DNA of 64,000 nucleotides from Verrucomicrobiota bacterium (GCA_023391285.1 JAEWBF010000060.1:8069-72068); one strand, 5' to 3'; positions 34,749-43,873 are shown, counted from the first letter of the stretch. Program-made: numbers and translations. Notes: generated from the sequence alone by a model not told the origin.

Positions 34749-35630
34749 ATGCGTCATTCGCTTTGCCTTCTCCTCGCGCTGCTCGCCCTGCCCGCTTTCG
34801 CGCAGCCTTCCACTCCGCCCTCCAGCCTCAGAATCGATAGCGAGGCTTCGTATTCATATTCCTCCGACGAAGCGTTCGCCCACGCCGGCGCCTCCGGCTC
34901 GGTCGCGGTGCATCACTTCGACTTCAGCGCCCTCGCCCGGCATCCTCTCTCCGCCCGCGACAGCGTCACCTTCGGCCTCAGCGCCGCCATCACCCGTCTC
35001 GACGCTTCCGCCGGCACATTTCTGCCCGAACGTCTCCAAGCTTTCGCGCTTCACCTCAGCGGCTCGCGCCGCCTGTCCGAACAGTGGACCACCACCCTCA
35101 CCCTCCGCCCCGGCCTCTACGGCGATCTCGAAGACATCGATTCCAAAACCTTCAACATCCCGCTCCTCGCCGCTGCGTCTTACGCCGTTTCGCGCGATCT
35201 CGTCTGGCTCTTCGGTCTTCGCGTCGACGCCTACGCCGAACATCCCGCGATCCCGCTCGCCGGAGTCCGCTGGCGCTTCGCTCCCGCTTGGTCGCTCAAT
35301 CTCACCTACCCGCGCGCCGGCGTGCAGTGGCGCGCCTCCGACGCCATCAACTTCGACGCTAGCGCGAGCGTTCAAGGCGGCACCTTTCGCATCACCGAAA
35401 GCCTCGGCATCCCATCCACCCTCACGACCGGCCGCCTCGCGAACACCTTCCTCGACTACCGCGAAATCCGCGTCGGCCTGGGCGGCGATTTCGCCGTCTC
35501 CAAAAATCTCTGGCTGCGCCTCGACGCCGGCGTCTTCGTCGATCGCGAATTCGACTACTTCGATCGCGACTACAAGCTCGAGACCGACAACGGCACCTTC
35601 GCCACCGTCGCCCTCCGCTCGCGGTTTTGA
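34749..35630 (+). CDS. Putative outer-membrane protein, DUF6268-like
   Basis: 293 residues from MRHSLCLLLALLALPAFAQP, a clear signal peptide; an in-frame ATG at 34713 would destroy it. The rest shows beta-barrel strand alternation, with LSEQWTTTLTLRPGLYGD, AVSRDLVWLFGLRVDAYAE and the ending FATVALRSRF, terminal Phe. Similar proteins annotated DUF6268 are common in Verrucomicrobia and Planctomycetes (memory). Function unknown. It stands alone between a GNAT gene and a convergent gene. Confidence 0.7.
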   Translation: MRHSLCLLLALLALPAFAQPSTPPSSLRIDSEASYSYSSDEAFAHAGASGSVAVHHFDFSALARHPLSARDSVTFGLSAAITRLDASAGTFLPERLQAFALHLSGSRRLSEQWTTTLTLRPGLYGDLEDIDSKTFNIPLLAAASYAVSRDLVWLFGLRVDAYAEHPAIPLAGVRWRFAPAWSLNLTYPRAGVQWRASDAINFDASASVQGGTFRITESLGIPSTLTTGRLANTFLDYREIRVGLGGDFAVSKNLWLRLDAGVFVDREFDYFDRDYKLETDNGTFATVALRSRF

Positions 35631-35649
35631 GTTCGAGATGTGTCGTGCC

Positions 35650-36225
35650 TCAGCCCGCACTCCCGCGCGCCGCCTGCCGCACCCATCGCCGCACCGCTCG
35701 AAAATCCTCCGGCAAAAACACCGCACGATTCTCCTCCAATTCCGCCGGATCTCCGCACCATCCTTTGCGCAACAAGTCCGCATGCCGCTCCGGCGTCACA
35801 TCCGTCCAATACGGACAATCCACGCAGTGCGACCCGCTCACTCGCCCGCGCGCTTTCTCCAACACCTGCCGTTTGCACACTCCTTTCCCGCTCCGCTCGC
35901 GATACGAATCCCGACACACGCGAAACTCGGGATAAAAACACGCCTTCACCAACTGCTTCGCCGCATCGTCGAGCGCCTCGGCCCAGCGCACCCCGTCCAG
36001 CGCCATCTCCGCGAGCCGTCTCACTTCGCTCTTATCCAATTCTCCCGGCGCCCCGATCTCTCCCTGTCGCAGTGCCGCCGGTAATCCCCGCTCCTCGATC
36101 AGCCGCGCAAGCTGCATCGCAAATCGCTCCACCGCCGCTTCGTTGATCGTCGCTCCGTTCTGACGCGCGAACCGCTCCAGCACCGCTGCGACCGCGCGAC
36201 GAAACTCCTCGGCTCCGGATATCAT
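35650..36225 (-). CDS. Hypothetical cysteine-rich protein
   Basis: 191 residues, no signal peptide. The N-terminal half is helical and Ala/Arg/Glu-rich. The C-terminal half has six Cys at about 96, 104, 117, 134, 137 and 157, including the pair SHCVDCPYW, and could hold zinc or an iron-sulfur cluster. I do not recognise the family. It converges on the outer-membrane gene (19 bases apart) and diverges from the MocR gene across 166 bases. Codon bias is like that of the neighbours, so it is a real gene. Confidence 0.65.
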   Translation of the reverse strand: MISGAEEFRRAVAAVLERFARQNGATINEAAVERFAMQLARLIEERGLPAALRQGEIGAPGELDKSEVRRLAEMALDGVRWAEALDDAAKQLVKACFYPEFRVCRDSYRERSGKGVCKRQVLEKARGRVSGSHCVDCPYWTDVTPERHADLLRKGWCGDPAELEENRAVFLPEDFRAVRRWVRQAARGSAG

Positions 36226-36391
36226 CTCGCGAAGCCATCGCCTTTCGCCCGTGAGTCAACCCGCCGCGCCTCGAGATTGTCATGGTCACACTACCACAAT
36301 CCCGCAACTGTGCTGGTTTCAAAATCCGCTCGCTACACCTGCCCCGCTGCGCCCCGCTTTCGTATTCTCCCGGCCGCCACACGCACCCGCC

Positions 36392-37834
36392 ATGATCGAA
36401 ACGCTCTCAAAACCCGACCGCGCTCCACTCTATCTCGAGCTCGCGCAGGAGATCCAGGAACTCGTCACCCAAGGCACGCTCCGGCCCGGCCATCGCCTCC
36501 CTTCCGTGCGCCGCATGGCGCTCCAGCGCGACGTCAGCATCTCCACCGTCATCCAGGCTTACACCGTCCTCGAAAACCGCAGCGTCCTCGAAGCCCGCCC
36601 GCAGTCCGGCTTCTACGTTCGTCCGCAAATCCCGCTGCAAGCACCCGAGCCGCGCATGGCCAAACCCATGGCCAAGCCCAGCTACGTCGGCGTCAACGAC
36701 CTCACCGCCGAAATGCTCGCGCTCGCCGTCGACGCCGATTACGTGCCGCTCGGCGCCGCCTGCCCGCATCACACGCTGTTTCCCAACAAGAAACTCGGGC
36801 GCCTCATCGGCTCCATCTGCCGCAACGATCCCGCCATGCTCGGGCGCTACGCGATGAACTGGGCCTACGACCCGCTCGCCCGCGAAATCGCGCGCCGCTA
36901 TCTCCAATGCGGCGCTCCGCTTTCGCACGACGAACTCGTCATCACCGTCGGTTGCGCCGAAGCGCTCAACCTCTCCTTGCGCGCGGTCACCAAGCCCGGC
37001 GACACCGTCGCGGTCGAAACGCCCGCCTACTTCGGCTTCCTCGAAACCATCCAATCGCTCAATCTCCGCGTCCTCGAAATCCCCACGGATTCCCGCACCG
37101 GCCTCTGCCTCGATGCCACGCGCGACGCATTGAAAAACTGCGACGTCAAAGCCGTGCTCCTCATGCCCGCCTACCAAAACCCGCTCGGCTCCTGCATGCC
37201 CGACGACAAGAAGGCGAAGCTCTTCGAACTCCTCCAACAGCACGACGTGCCCGCAATCGAAGACGACATCTACGGCGATCTTCACTACGGTGACCGCCGC
37301 CCCAAACCGCTCAAGGCCTGGGACACCGACGGCCGCGTCCTGCTCTGCAGTTCCTTCGGCAAAACCCTCGCGCCCTCCCTTCGCGTCGGTTGGTGCGCGC
37401 CCGGTCGCTACCTCGAACGCGTGCGGCGTCTCAAGTTTACCAATACGCTCGGCACTCCCGTCGTCCTGCAGAAAACCGTCTCCGATTTCCTGCGCAACGG
37501 CGGCTACGATCACCATCTCCGCTCGATTCGTCGCGCCTACCAAAATCAGCTGCACCTGTTTTCCCAAGCGATCCTGCGCTACTTCCCCGAGGGCACGCGC
37601 CTGAGTCGTCCGCAAGGCGGTTTCGTCCTCTGGGCCGAACTCCCGCCCGGCGTCGACACGCTCAACCTGTATCGCGAAGCGTTGCGCCATCGCATCGCCA
37701 CCGCGCCAGGCGCGATGTTTTCGGTCAAGGACCGCTATCGCAACTGCCTCCGCATGAACTGCGGCATCCCCTGGACCGAGCAGGTGGAAAACGCCCTCCG
37801 CACCCTCGGCGAACTCGCTCAAAAACAGTTGTGA
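36392..37834 (+). CDS. MocR-type GntR/aminotransferase transcriptional regulator
   Basis: 480 residues from MIETLSKPDRAPLYLELAQE. An N-terminal GntR winged helix (LRPGHRLPSVRRMALQRDVS followed by ISTVIQAYTVLE) is fused to a fold-type I PLP aminotransferase domain with VGCAEALNLSLRAV, MPAYQNPLGSCMP, IEDDIYGDLHYG and the PLP Lys in SSFGKTLAPSLRVGW. MocR proteins usually sense an amine or vitamin B6 and control a neighbouring gene; the downstream DJ-1 and EamA genes, same strand, are candidates. The 166-base divergent upstream region is the likely operator location. Confidence 0.9.
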   Translation: MIETLSKPDRAPLYLELAQEIQELVTQGTLRPGHRLPSVRRMALQRDVSISTVIQAYTVLENRSVLEARPQSGFYVRPQIPLQAPEPRMAKPMAKPSYVGVNDLTAEMLALAVDADYVPLGAACPHHTLFPNKKLGRLIGSICRNDPAMLGRYAMNWAYDPLAREIARRYLQCGAPLSHDELVITVGCAEALNLSLRAVTKPGDTVAVETPAYFGFLETIQSLNLRVLEIPTDSRTGLCLDATRDALKNCDVKAVLLMPAYQNPLGSCMPDDKKAKLFELLQQHDVPAIEDDIYGDLHYGDRRPKPLKAWDTDGRVLLCSSFGKTLAPSLRVGWCAPGRYLERVRRLKFTNTLGTPVVLQKTVSDFLRNGGYDHHLRSIRRAYQNQLHLFSQAILRYFPEGTRLSRPQGGFVLWAELPPGVDTLNLYREALRHRIATAPGAMFSVKDRYRNCLRMNCGIPWTEQVENALRTLGELAQKQL

Positions 37835-37991
37835 TGTCCGCGTCCGATGCAGCGTGCGCACCTCCGCCCCGCGCTTCGCGCGCCGTTTGGCCAAGGCGAA
37901 ATGCCGTATCACGATTTCGGGTTCACGTCGGCTCCTGGCCTCCCGCTACCGCTATGAGGTCGTTGCCGCCTGGTTCGTCGTCCGTCCGCCC

Positions 37992-38585
37992 ATGAAGAAA
38001 AACGTCGCCATTCTCGTCTTCGACGATGTTGAGGTCCTCGATTTCGCCGGCCCATTCGAGGTCTTCGCCGTCGCCGACGAACTGAGCGGCCACAGCCTTT
38101 TCCACACGTTCACGCTCGCCACCAAACCCGGCACGGTTCGCGCGCGCAACGGTCTCAAGGTCGTTCCCGATTTCACGCTCGAACACTGCCCGCCGCCCCA
38201 GGTCATCATCATTCCCGGCGGCGCCGGCCGCCACGCGCTCATGCGGATGCCTTCGCTCCACGAATGGCTGCGGCAAAAATCCCGCACCGCCGAAATCGTG
38301 ATGAGCGTCTGCAGCGGCTCCTTCGTTCTCGCGGCCGCCGGTCTGCTCGAGGGCATGCGCGTCACCACCCATCACGACTGCATCGCCGAATTGCGCGAAT
38401 TCGCACCGCAACTCGACGTCGTCGAATCCGCCCGTTTCACCGACAACGGTCGCTTCCTCACGTCCGCCGGAATCGCCGCCGGCATCGACTGCTCGCTCCA
38501 CGTCGTGCAACGCCTCGCGGGTGCAACCGCTGCCGCCGCCACCGCACGCTACATGGAATACATTCCTCACTCCTCCGCTTCGTAG
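37992..38585 (+). CDS. DJ-1/PfpI family protein
   Basis: 197 residues from MKKNVAILVFDDVEVLDFAG. Class I glutamine amidotransferase-like fold with the nucleophile elbow IVMSVCSGSFVLAAAG (Cys) and an upstream Glu in GPFEVF. Resembles isocyanide hydratase and the N-terminal half of GATase1-AraC regulators, but has no HTH. Its stop codon TAG is the TAG of a REP-like GTAG head. It lies between the MocR regulator and an EamA transporter on the same strand. Confidence 0.85.
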   Translation: MKKNVAILVFDDVEVLDFAGPFEVFAVADELSGHSLFHTFTLATKPGTVRARNGLKVVPDFTLEHCPPPQVIIIPGGAGRHALMRMPSLHEWLRQKSRTAEIVMSVCSGSFVLAAAGLLEGMRVTTHHDCIAELREFAPQLDVVESARFTDNGRFLTSAGIAAGIDCSLHVVQRLAGATAAAATARYMEYIPHSSAS

Positions 38586-38605
38586 CACGGGCAACCTGCC
38601 CGTGC
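38582..38605 (+). repeat. REP-like palindrome, GTAG head (GCACGGGCA family)
   Basis: GTAG followed by GCACGGGCA-ACC-TGCCCGTGC, sharing the G of GTAG. The TAG is the stop codon of the DJ-1 gene. The EamA GTG start lies 12 bases beyond. Confidence 0.75.
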
Positions 38606-38617
38606 ACCCCATCTTCC

Positions 38618-39535
38618 GTGACCTCCCCGTCTCTCACACCCTCGCGTTCGGCCCTGATCCTTGCCTTCGCATCCATCTATATCATTTGGGGCAGCACGTA
38701 TCTCGGCATCCGCATCGCCATCGAAACGATGCCGCTCTTCCTCATGGCCGGCGCGCGCTTTGTCGTCGCGGGCGCAGTGCTCTATCTCGTGCTTCGCCTC
38801 CGCGGCGCTCCCCGCCCCACCGCCCGCCAATGGCGGATCTCCGCCGTCATCGGCACCTTTCTCCTCCTCGGCGGCAACGGCCTCGTCGTGTGGGCCGAAC
38901 AATTCGTTCCTTCGGGCATCACCGCGCTCATCATTGGCATCCAACCGCTTTTCTTCGTCCTCACCGAATGGGCTTGGCCCGGCGGTCTGCGACCAACCGC
39001 CATCACCGCCAGCGCACTCCTCCTCGGCTTCGCCGGCGTCGCCTGGCTCGCCGCCCCTTGGGAATCCGCCGCCGCCGGCGGTCTTCACGTTGGCGGCGTC
39101 AGCGCCATCTTGATCGCGTGCCTTTCCTGGGCCGTCGGCTCCATCTATTCACGTCACGCCAAACACGGCGCGGATCCACTTCTCGCCTCCGCTCTCCAAA
39201 TGCTCACGGGCGGCGCCATCCTCACCTTCGCCGGCTTGCTCCACGGAGATTTTAGCACCCTCGATCTCGCGCGCATCTCCGGCCGCTCGTGGTGGGCTTT
39301 TGGATACCTCATTCTCTTCGGCTCGCTGATCGGATTCTCCACGTTCGTTTGGCTGATGAAACACAGCACCCCCGCCCGCGTTTCCACTTACGCCTACGTC
39401 AATCCTCTCGTCGCCGTCTTCCTCGGCTGGCTCGTCCTGAACGAACCCATCTCCGCCCGCACCCTCGTCGCCGCCGCCATGATCGTCGGCGCCGTCGTCG
39501 TAATCACCACCGAGAAAAACCGCCGCGCCACCTAG
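38618..39535 (+). CDS. EamA-family (DMT superfamily) transporter
   Basis: 305 residues from a GTG start (VTSPSLTPSRSALILAFASI). Ten hydrophobic spans in two EamA repeats (about 10-140 and 155-297), with IIWGSTYLGIRIAIETMP, split at 18 residues, and FVWLMKHSTPARVSTYAYVN near the end. Likely exports a metabolite or amino acid; the substrate cannot be read. It lies close downstream of the DJ-1 gene, separated only by the palindrome. Confidence 0.88.
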   Translation: MTSPSLTPSRSALILAFASIYIIWGSTYLGIRIAIETMPLFLMAGARFVVAGAVLYLVLRLRGAPRPTARQWRISAVIGTFLLLGGNGLVVWAEQFVPSGITALIIGIQPLFFVLTEWAWPGGLRPTAITASALLLGFAGVAWLAAPWESAAAGGLHVGGVSAILIACLSWAVGSIYSRHAKHGADPLLASALQMLTGGAILTFAGLLHGDFSTLDLARISGRSWWAFGYLILFGSLIGFSTFVWLMKHSTPARVSTYAYVNPLVAVFLGWLVLNEPISARTLVAAAMIVGAVVVITTEKNRRAT

Positions 39536-39586
39536 CGAGCAGCGGCGCGCAGGCCTCGCACGCTAGATGCGTTTAGGCTGGACGGA

Positions 39587-39602
39587 TAGGGGTTTTCCTC
39601 TA
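39587..39602. promoter_or_regulatory. Near-palindrome upstream of the TPR/exosortase operon
   Basis: TAGGGGTTTTCCTCTA (39587-39602) has arms TAGGGG and CCTCTA with one mismatch and lies 33 bases before the TPR gene start. Its half site recurs as AACCCCTA upstream of the PEP-CTERM gene. Confidence 0.3.
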
Positions 39603-39635
39603 GTTGCGTCAACGACTCCCTGACCGCCTCCGCCC

Positions 39636-41426
39636 ATGCAACTTCTCGAATCTCGTGATCTCAAACGCCGTCGTCCGCCCTGGGTGAAACTCGTCGCGTT
39701 GCTGGGCCTCGCCGTCGTCAGTGCCGCCGGGTGGAAAGCATGGGATGCCGGCCGCCCGCGCTACCTGCAATGGAAACAACAGCGCGCCCTCACCCAGGCG
39801 AAGGAGTTCCTCGAGAAGCGCGACGCCCCCAATGCCCAGCTCGCCCTCGATGTCGCGCTGCGGACGATTCCCGGAAATCCCGACGTCATCCGCGTCGCGG
39901 CCGACATGCTCGAGCAAAGCGGCTCACCGCAAGCCATGCGCCTTCGCCGCGCCGTCGTTCAGCTGCTGCCGCGCTCCGCCGAAGATTCCGCACGCCTCGT
40001 TCTGAGCTGCCTGCGTTTCCGCGACTTCAACGCCGCGAAGGACGCCCTCAGCTCCACTCCGCCCGACGTCTCCGCCGAGCCCCCCATGCTCCAAGCGGCG
40101 CTCGCCTTCGCGATCGCGACCGACAACCGCCCCGTCGCCGATGTCCTCTTCGAAAAACTCCGCGAAACCTCGCCCGACAGCGACGCCCTCCTGCACGGCC
40201 ACGCCCTTCTCCGCCTCCGCCATCCGAAAGAAGAGGAGAAACTCGCCGCCCGCCGCCAGCTTGAGGAACTCGCCGCCCGCAATCCCAACCTCGCGCTTCA
40301 AATCCATCGCGAATTCGCCGCCGACGCCCTGCAGCGCCGCGATTACGTCGAACTGAAAAAACGCCAGGCTCTCATCCTCGCCGATCCTGCAGCCAACTTC
40401 ACCGACCACCTTCAAAAGGCCAACGTCGACCTTCTCGTCGACAACGCCGAGTTCGATCCACTCTTCGCCCAACTCGCTCCGCTCGCCGTCAGCAATGAAG
40501 CGGATGTCGTTCAATTCACCCAATGGCTGCTCGTGCAATCGCGCGCGAAAGAAGCCGACATCTGGCTCGCCGGCCTGCCGAACACCCTCCGCGACGCCGC
40601 CGCCGTTCGCGCCGCCCAAGCCGATATCGTCGCCCAACTCGGCGACTGGGACCGCCTCGCTCCTCTCCTCGAAAACGGCGCCTGGGGCCCGATTTCGCGC
40701 GACACCCTCCGTCTCGCACTCGCCGCGCGCACCGTCGACAGCCCGTCACGTCCGTCGCTGCGGCGCGAAACCTGGGACATGACCCTCGACTCCGCCGCCG
40801 GAAATCTCGGCGCGCTCCGCGTCCTTCAACGCCTCGCCGCCGTGTGGCGTTGGGACGACGAAAGCGAACGCACCCTCTGGGCCGTCGCGCGAACGTTCCC
40901 CGCCCAAACGTGGGCGCATCAGTCCCTCTTCAACGTTTACCGCTCCAAAAAAGACATCAAAGGCATGCGCGAGGTTATGGGCGTCCTCCGCCAGTCCGAA
41001 GGCGCCATCAGCCGCTACCAACACGATTGGGCCCTGCTCACCCTTCTCGCGGAACCCACGTCCAACTGGAATCCCGCGAAAGACACGATGCGCGCCCTCC
41101 ACGAAGCCGAGCCCGCCAACGCCACTTATAGCACCGGCTACGCGTTCGCGCTGGCTCAAGCCGGCAAGTCCGACGAAGCCCTCGCCATCGTGGAAAAGAT
41201 GAGCGAGCTCGAACGTCACTACCCGCCGCGCCAACCCTTCCTCGCGTTCGTTTACGGCGTCGCGAAAAAATCCGCCGAACTCGAAGAAGCCGCCAAACTC
41301 GCCGAGGGCGTCGAACTTCTTCCCGAGGAAAGCTACCTCTTCACCCGCGCCCGCGACGAGCTGAACCGCAAGCCCGCCAAGCCCGCGGGTCCGACCGCCA
41401 AAGTCGATCCCACCGCCGGATTGTGA
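39636..41426 (+). CDS. TPR-type protein coupled to the exosortase
   Basis: 596 residues. One N-terminal membrane span (LVALLGLAVVSAAGWKAW) with a basic cytoplasmic start, then an all-alpha region of TPR-like helix pairs rich in Ala and Leu (VALRTIPGNPDVIRVAAD; YAFALAQAGKSDEALAIVEK). The C-terminus is Pro/Ala-rich. Its stop overlaps the exosortase start (ATG at 41423, TGA at 41424), so the two are translationally coupled. Long TPR proteins are frequent partners of exosortase and EPS loci; a scaffold role is inference. Confidence 0.75.
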   Translation: MQLLESRDLKRRRPPWVKLVALLGLAVVSAAGWKAWDAGRPRYLQWKQQRALTQAKEFLEKRDAPNAQLALDVALRTIPGNPDVIRVAADMLEQSGSPQAMRLRRAVVQLLPRSAEDSARLVLSCLRFRDFNAAKDALSSTPPDVSAEPPMLQAALAFAIATDNRPVADVLFEKLRETSPDSDALLHGHALLRLRHPKEEEKLAARRQLEELAARNPNLALQIHREFAADALQRRDYVELKKRQALILADPAANFTDHLQKANVDLLVDNAEFDPLFAQLAPLAVSNEADVVQFTQWLLVQSRAKEADIWLAGLPNTLRDAAAVRAAQADIVAQLGDWDRLAPLLENGAWGPISRDTLRLALAARTVDSPSRPSLRRETWDMTLDSAAGNLGALRVLQRLAAVWRWDDESERTLWAVARTFPAQTWAHQSLFNVYRSKKDIKGMREVMGVLRQSEGAISRYQHDWALLTLLAEPTSNWNPAKDTMRALHEAEPANATYSTGYAFALAQAGKSDEALAIVEKMSELERHYPPRQPFLAFVYGVAKKSAELEEAAKLAEGVELLPEESYLFTRARDELNRKPAKPAGPTAKVDPTAGL

Positions 41427-42976
41427 CCTCCGCCGCGAACATCTCGTCGCGATTCGGAAGCGCAGCCCTCTGGTTCGGCGCACTCGCCGCCACCGTCTCC
41501 TTTGTCGCACCGCTGAGCAACACCTGGAGCGTTGCCCCCGATCTCGGCCACGCCTGGGTCGTGCCGATCTTGATGGCCTACCTATGGTGGGAACGCTGGC
41601 ACGAACGTCCCCATCTCAACCTGCGCGCGGGCGTCGCGCCCCTCTGGTGGATCGCCGCCCTTGTGTTTGCCGCAACACATCTGTTCGTCCGACTTTTTCT
41701 CACGCCTTTTCCGCTCTGGCCCGCGGCACTCCTCCTCTACACGCTCCTCCTCGCCGGAGCTATTTTGGCCGCAGCCTGGCTCGTCGCTGGGTCGCGCGGC
41801 GTGCGCTGGATCGCCGGTCCTCTCGTCCTCCTCGCCGGAGCCTTGCCCGTTCCGAGCGCAATCGAAAACGCGCTGATTCTCCCCTTGCGCGAAACCTGGG
41901 CGGCCGCCGCCGCCGAGATCAGCAACCTCTTCGGACAACCCGCCCTCGCCTTCGGCACAAGTGTGCGCATCGGCAGCGCCTGGGTCGGAGTCGACGAAGC
42001 CTGCGGCGGCATCCGCTCGCTCCAAGCCTGCATCCTCGCCGGCCTCTTCTTCGGTGAATGGCTCCGCTTCACCCTCACCCGCCGCCTCGCCCTTCTCTTC
42101 GCCGCGATCATCGCCGCCGTCCTCGGGAATTTCCTCCGCGTCCTCTTCCTTTCCTTCCGCGCCGCCGACGGCCCCGAAGCCCTCGCCGCCGCCCACGATC
42201 CCGCCGGCTGGCTCGCAATGGGCTTCAGCCTCCTCGCCACCGGCTGGCTCGCGTGTCATTGGAATGGATACAAACTCCCGCAACAAACGCCGCCGATCGC
42301 TACGCGCTCCCCCGCGGTCCTCTCGCGATCCTCCGCCACTTGGCTCGCCGCGATCGCGACCTGCTTGCTCCTCAACGAAGCCGCCACCCGCCTCTGGTAT
42401 CTCGCCGGCCAGCGCGCCATCGAAAACGTGCCGCAATGGACCGCCACCTTCCCCGAAGACCATTGGAGCTTCCGTCCCGCCCCGCTCTCCGACCACGCCC
42501 GCGAAATCCTTGGTCCCGACGTCTACCGCGCCGGAAGCTGGCGCGACGAAAACGACCAACGCATCTCCGCCTACTATATCGAATGGAAGCGGGGCCAAGC
42601 CGCCCGCTCGATCCCCTTCCTTCACAATCCAACAGTCTGTCTTCCGGCGGCGGGTTGTGAACTCGTCGCAACCCTCGGCTCGGTCGAGATCTTTACGCCC
42701 GCGGGCACGATTCCCTTTCATCGCTACAGGTTCAAGCAGGCCAGCCAAGAACTCCTTGTAGCATTCACAATCTGGGACCCCGTGCACAGCAGTCCGTTGG
42801 TTCAACCCCAACCCACGTCCGCGGCATCGTGGTGGCGGATCCAGTGGAAAGAGGTCCGCGAAGCCCGCGGTCACCAGCCTGCACAGCTCCTAACGATTGC
42901 CACCCCAGCAAACTCCACCGACTCGGTTTCTGACGATCTGATCCGCTCGCTGATACGCATTCGCCCCCCGCTTTAA
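41423..42976 (+). CDS. Exosortase with fused EpsI-like C-terminal domain
   Basis: 517 residues. Polytopic N-terminal exosortase domain (about 1-285), with the catalytic triad visible: Cys194 in VDEACGGIRSLQA, Arg239 in GNFLRVLFLSF, and His258 in AAAHDPAGW. After a further membrane span near 305, a periplasmic EpsI-type domain (WSFRPAPLSDHAREILG; FLHNPTVCLPAAGCEL) makes up the C-terminal half. Exosortases cleave and process PEP-CTERM proteins at the membrane. The PEP-CTERM gene 58 bases downstream is the obvious substrate. Confidence 0.92.
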   Translation: MTSAANISSRFGSAALWFGALAATVSFVAPLSNTWSVAPDLGHAWVVPILMAYLWWERWHERPHLNLRAGVAPLWWIAALVFAATHLFVRLFLTPFPLWPAALLLYTLLLAGAILAAAWLVAGSRGVRWIAGPLVLLAGALPVPSAIENALILPLRETWAAAAAEISNLFGQPALAFGTSVRIGSAWVGVDEACGGIRSLQACILAGLFFGEWLRFTLTRRLALLFAAIIAAVLGNFLRVLFLSFRAADGPEALAAAHDPAGWLAMGFSLLATGWLACHWNGYKLPQQTPPIATRSPAVLSRSSATWLAAIATCLLLNEAATRLWYLAGQRAIENVPQWTATFPEDHWSFRPAPLSDHAREILGPDVYRAGSWRDENDQRISAYYIEWKRGQAARSIPFLHNPTVCLPAAGCELVATLGSVEIFTPAGTIPFHRYRFKQASQELLVAFTIWDPVHSSPLVQPQPTSAASWWRIQWKEVREARGHQPAQLLTIATPANSTDSVSDDLIRSLIRIRPPL

Positions 42977-42994
42977 CCGATTGGAAGAAAACTC

Positions 42995-43032
42995 TTGCAA
43001 AACACCCTAGGACGCGTAGGTAATAACCCCTA
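42995..43032 (+). promoter_or_regulatory. Candidate promoter/operator of the PEP-CTERM gene
   Basis: TTGCAA (42995-43000) could be a -35 with AGGTAA or GGTAAT at 43018-43024 as -10. TAGGTAATAACCCCTA (43017-43032) is a partial palindrome containing AACCCCTA, the half site seen at 39587. It ends two bases before the ATG. Confidence 0.3.
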
Positions 43033-43034
43033 TT

Positions 43035-43808
43035 ATGAACTCCAGCGTGCGCTCTCTCTTTCTTTTCGCCGCGAGTCTCCTCGCGTTAGCGGTTCAAGCT
43101 CCCGCTCAAATTCAAACTTACGAAACTCAATCCGTCTATAGCGGGAGCGTGGTTACTTTTTCGCCAGGGGTAACCCTAGGGCAGACTTTCACTGGAGTAT
43201 CTTCGATCGCGAGCATGACTTATAGCTTCTTTGCAGGCTCGGGCGGAAACAGCGTTGATACGCAACTAGAGGCAGTCTTCGGCCAGTGGCATAACGGTTC
43301 ATTTGTCGGCGGAACAACTATCTCATTCGGAACAATCGTTATCCCTGCCTCAACCACGCCTGGTGAATGGCAGAACGTGCTCACTGATTACGATGGCGTG
43401 ACCCATGGGAGCTTTCTCAACTACTCCCAGGAGTTCGATTTGACCTCTTTCAGCCAGAGTTTGCCGCAACTGGTTGATGCCACTTACGGCTACTTAACTG
43501 CTCCCGGCCTGACATATGCGCTTATGCTTACCAATACCACCGGTGTAAATACAGGATTGGGATTGGGACAGACGAATACCGGCAACCTCTTCACGTTCGG
43601 AGCTGCATGGGATGGAGAGGGCCTCTACCGCGATTGGACCTTCGCCCAAATTTCGGTCGTTCCGGAAGGCTACGATCTTCCGCCCGTCCCCGAAGCCTCC
43701 ACCGTCGCCGCCATGATCGGCGCCGCCTTCATCGCCGCCCTCGTCGGCCTCCGCATTCGCCAGCGTCGTCAACTCGGCGCTCTCCCGGCCGCTCCCGTCG
43801 CCGCCTGA
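43035..43808 (+). CDS. PEP-CTERM sorting-signal protein
   Basis: 257 residues. N-terminal signal peptide (SLFLFAASLLALAVQAPAQ), a secreted beta-rich passenger without a domain I recognise, then the C-terminal sorting signal VPEASTVAAMIGAAFIAALV, followed by GLRIRQRRQ. A 12-residue tail beyond the Arg cluster is longer than usual. The passenger is visibly AT-richer, with less biased codons than the neighbouring genes, while the last 45 codons return to the local GC-rich style. That suggests a foreign or fast-evolving passenger joined to a native sorting signal. It directly follows an exosortase. Confidence 0.9.
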   Translation: MNSSVRSLFLFAASLLALAVQAPAQIQTYETQSVYSGSVVTFSPGVTLGQTFTGVSSIASMTYSFFAGSGGNSVDTQLEAVFGQWHNGSFVGGTTISFGTIVIPASTTPGEWQNVLTDYDGVTHGSFLNYSQEFDLTSFSQSLPQLVDATYGYLTAPGLTYALMLTNTTGVNTGLGLGQTNTGNLFTFGAAWDGEGLYRDWTFAQISVVPEGYDLPPVPEASTVAAMIGAAFIAALVGLRIRQRRQLGALPAAPVAA

Positions 43809-43841
43809 TTTTCCAGATCCCGCCAGGTTTCATGCTTCATA

Positions 43842-43873
43842 AACCCGCGGCTTCGGCCGCGGGTTTTTCTTTT
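43842..43873 (+). terminator. Rho-independent terminator after the PEP-CTERM gene
   Basis: A perfect stem AACCCGCGGC-TTCG-GCCGCGGGTT with an extra-stable TTCG loop is followed by TTTCTTTT, 33 bases after the stop. Confidence 0.9.

Noticed and set aside
36407..37912. Minus-strand open frame of about 501 codons opposite the MocR gene
   Set aside because: Antisense shadow of a gene with GntR and aminotransferase motifs.
42980..43000. Sigma-54 promoter before the PEP-CTERM gene
   Set aside because: GG and GC elements are present (TTGGAAG...CTTGC) but 12 bases apart instead of 10.
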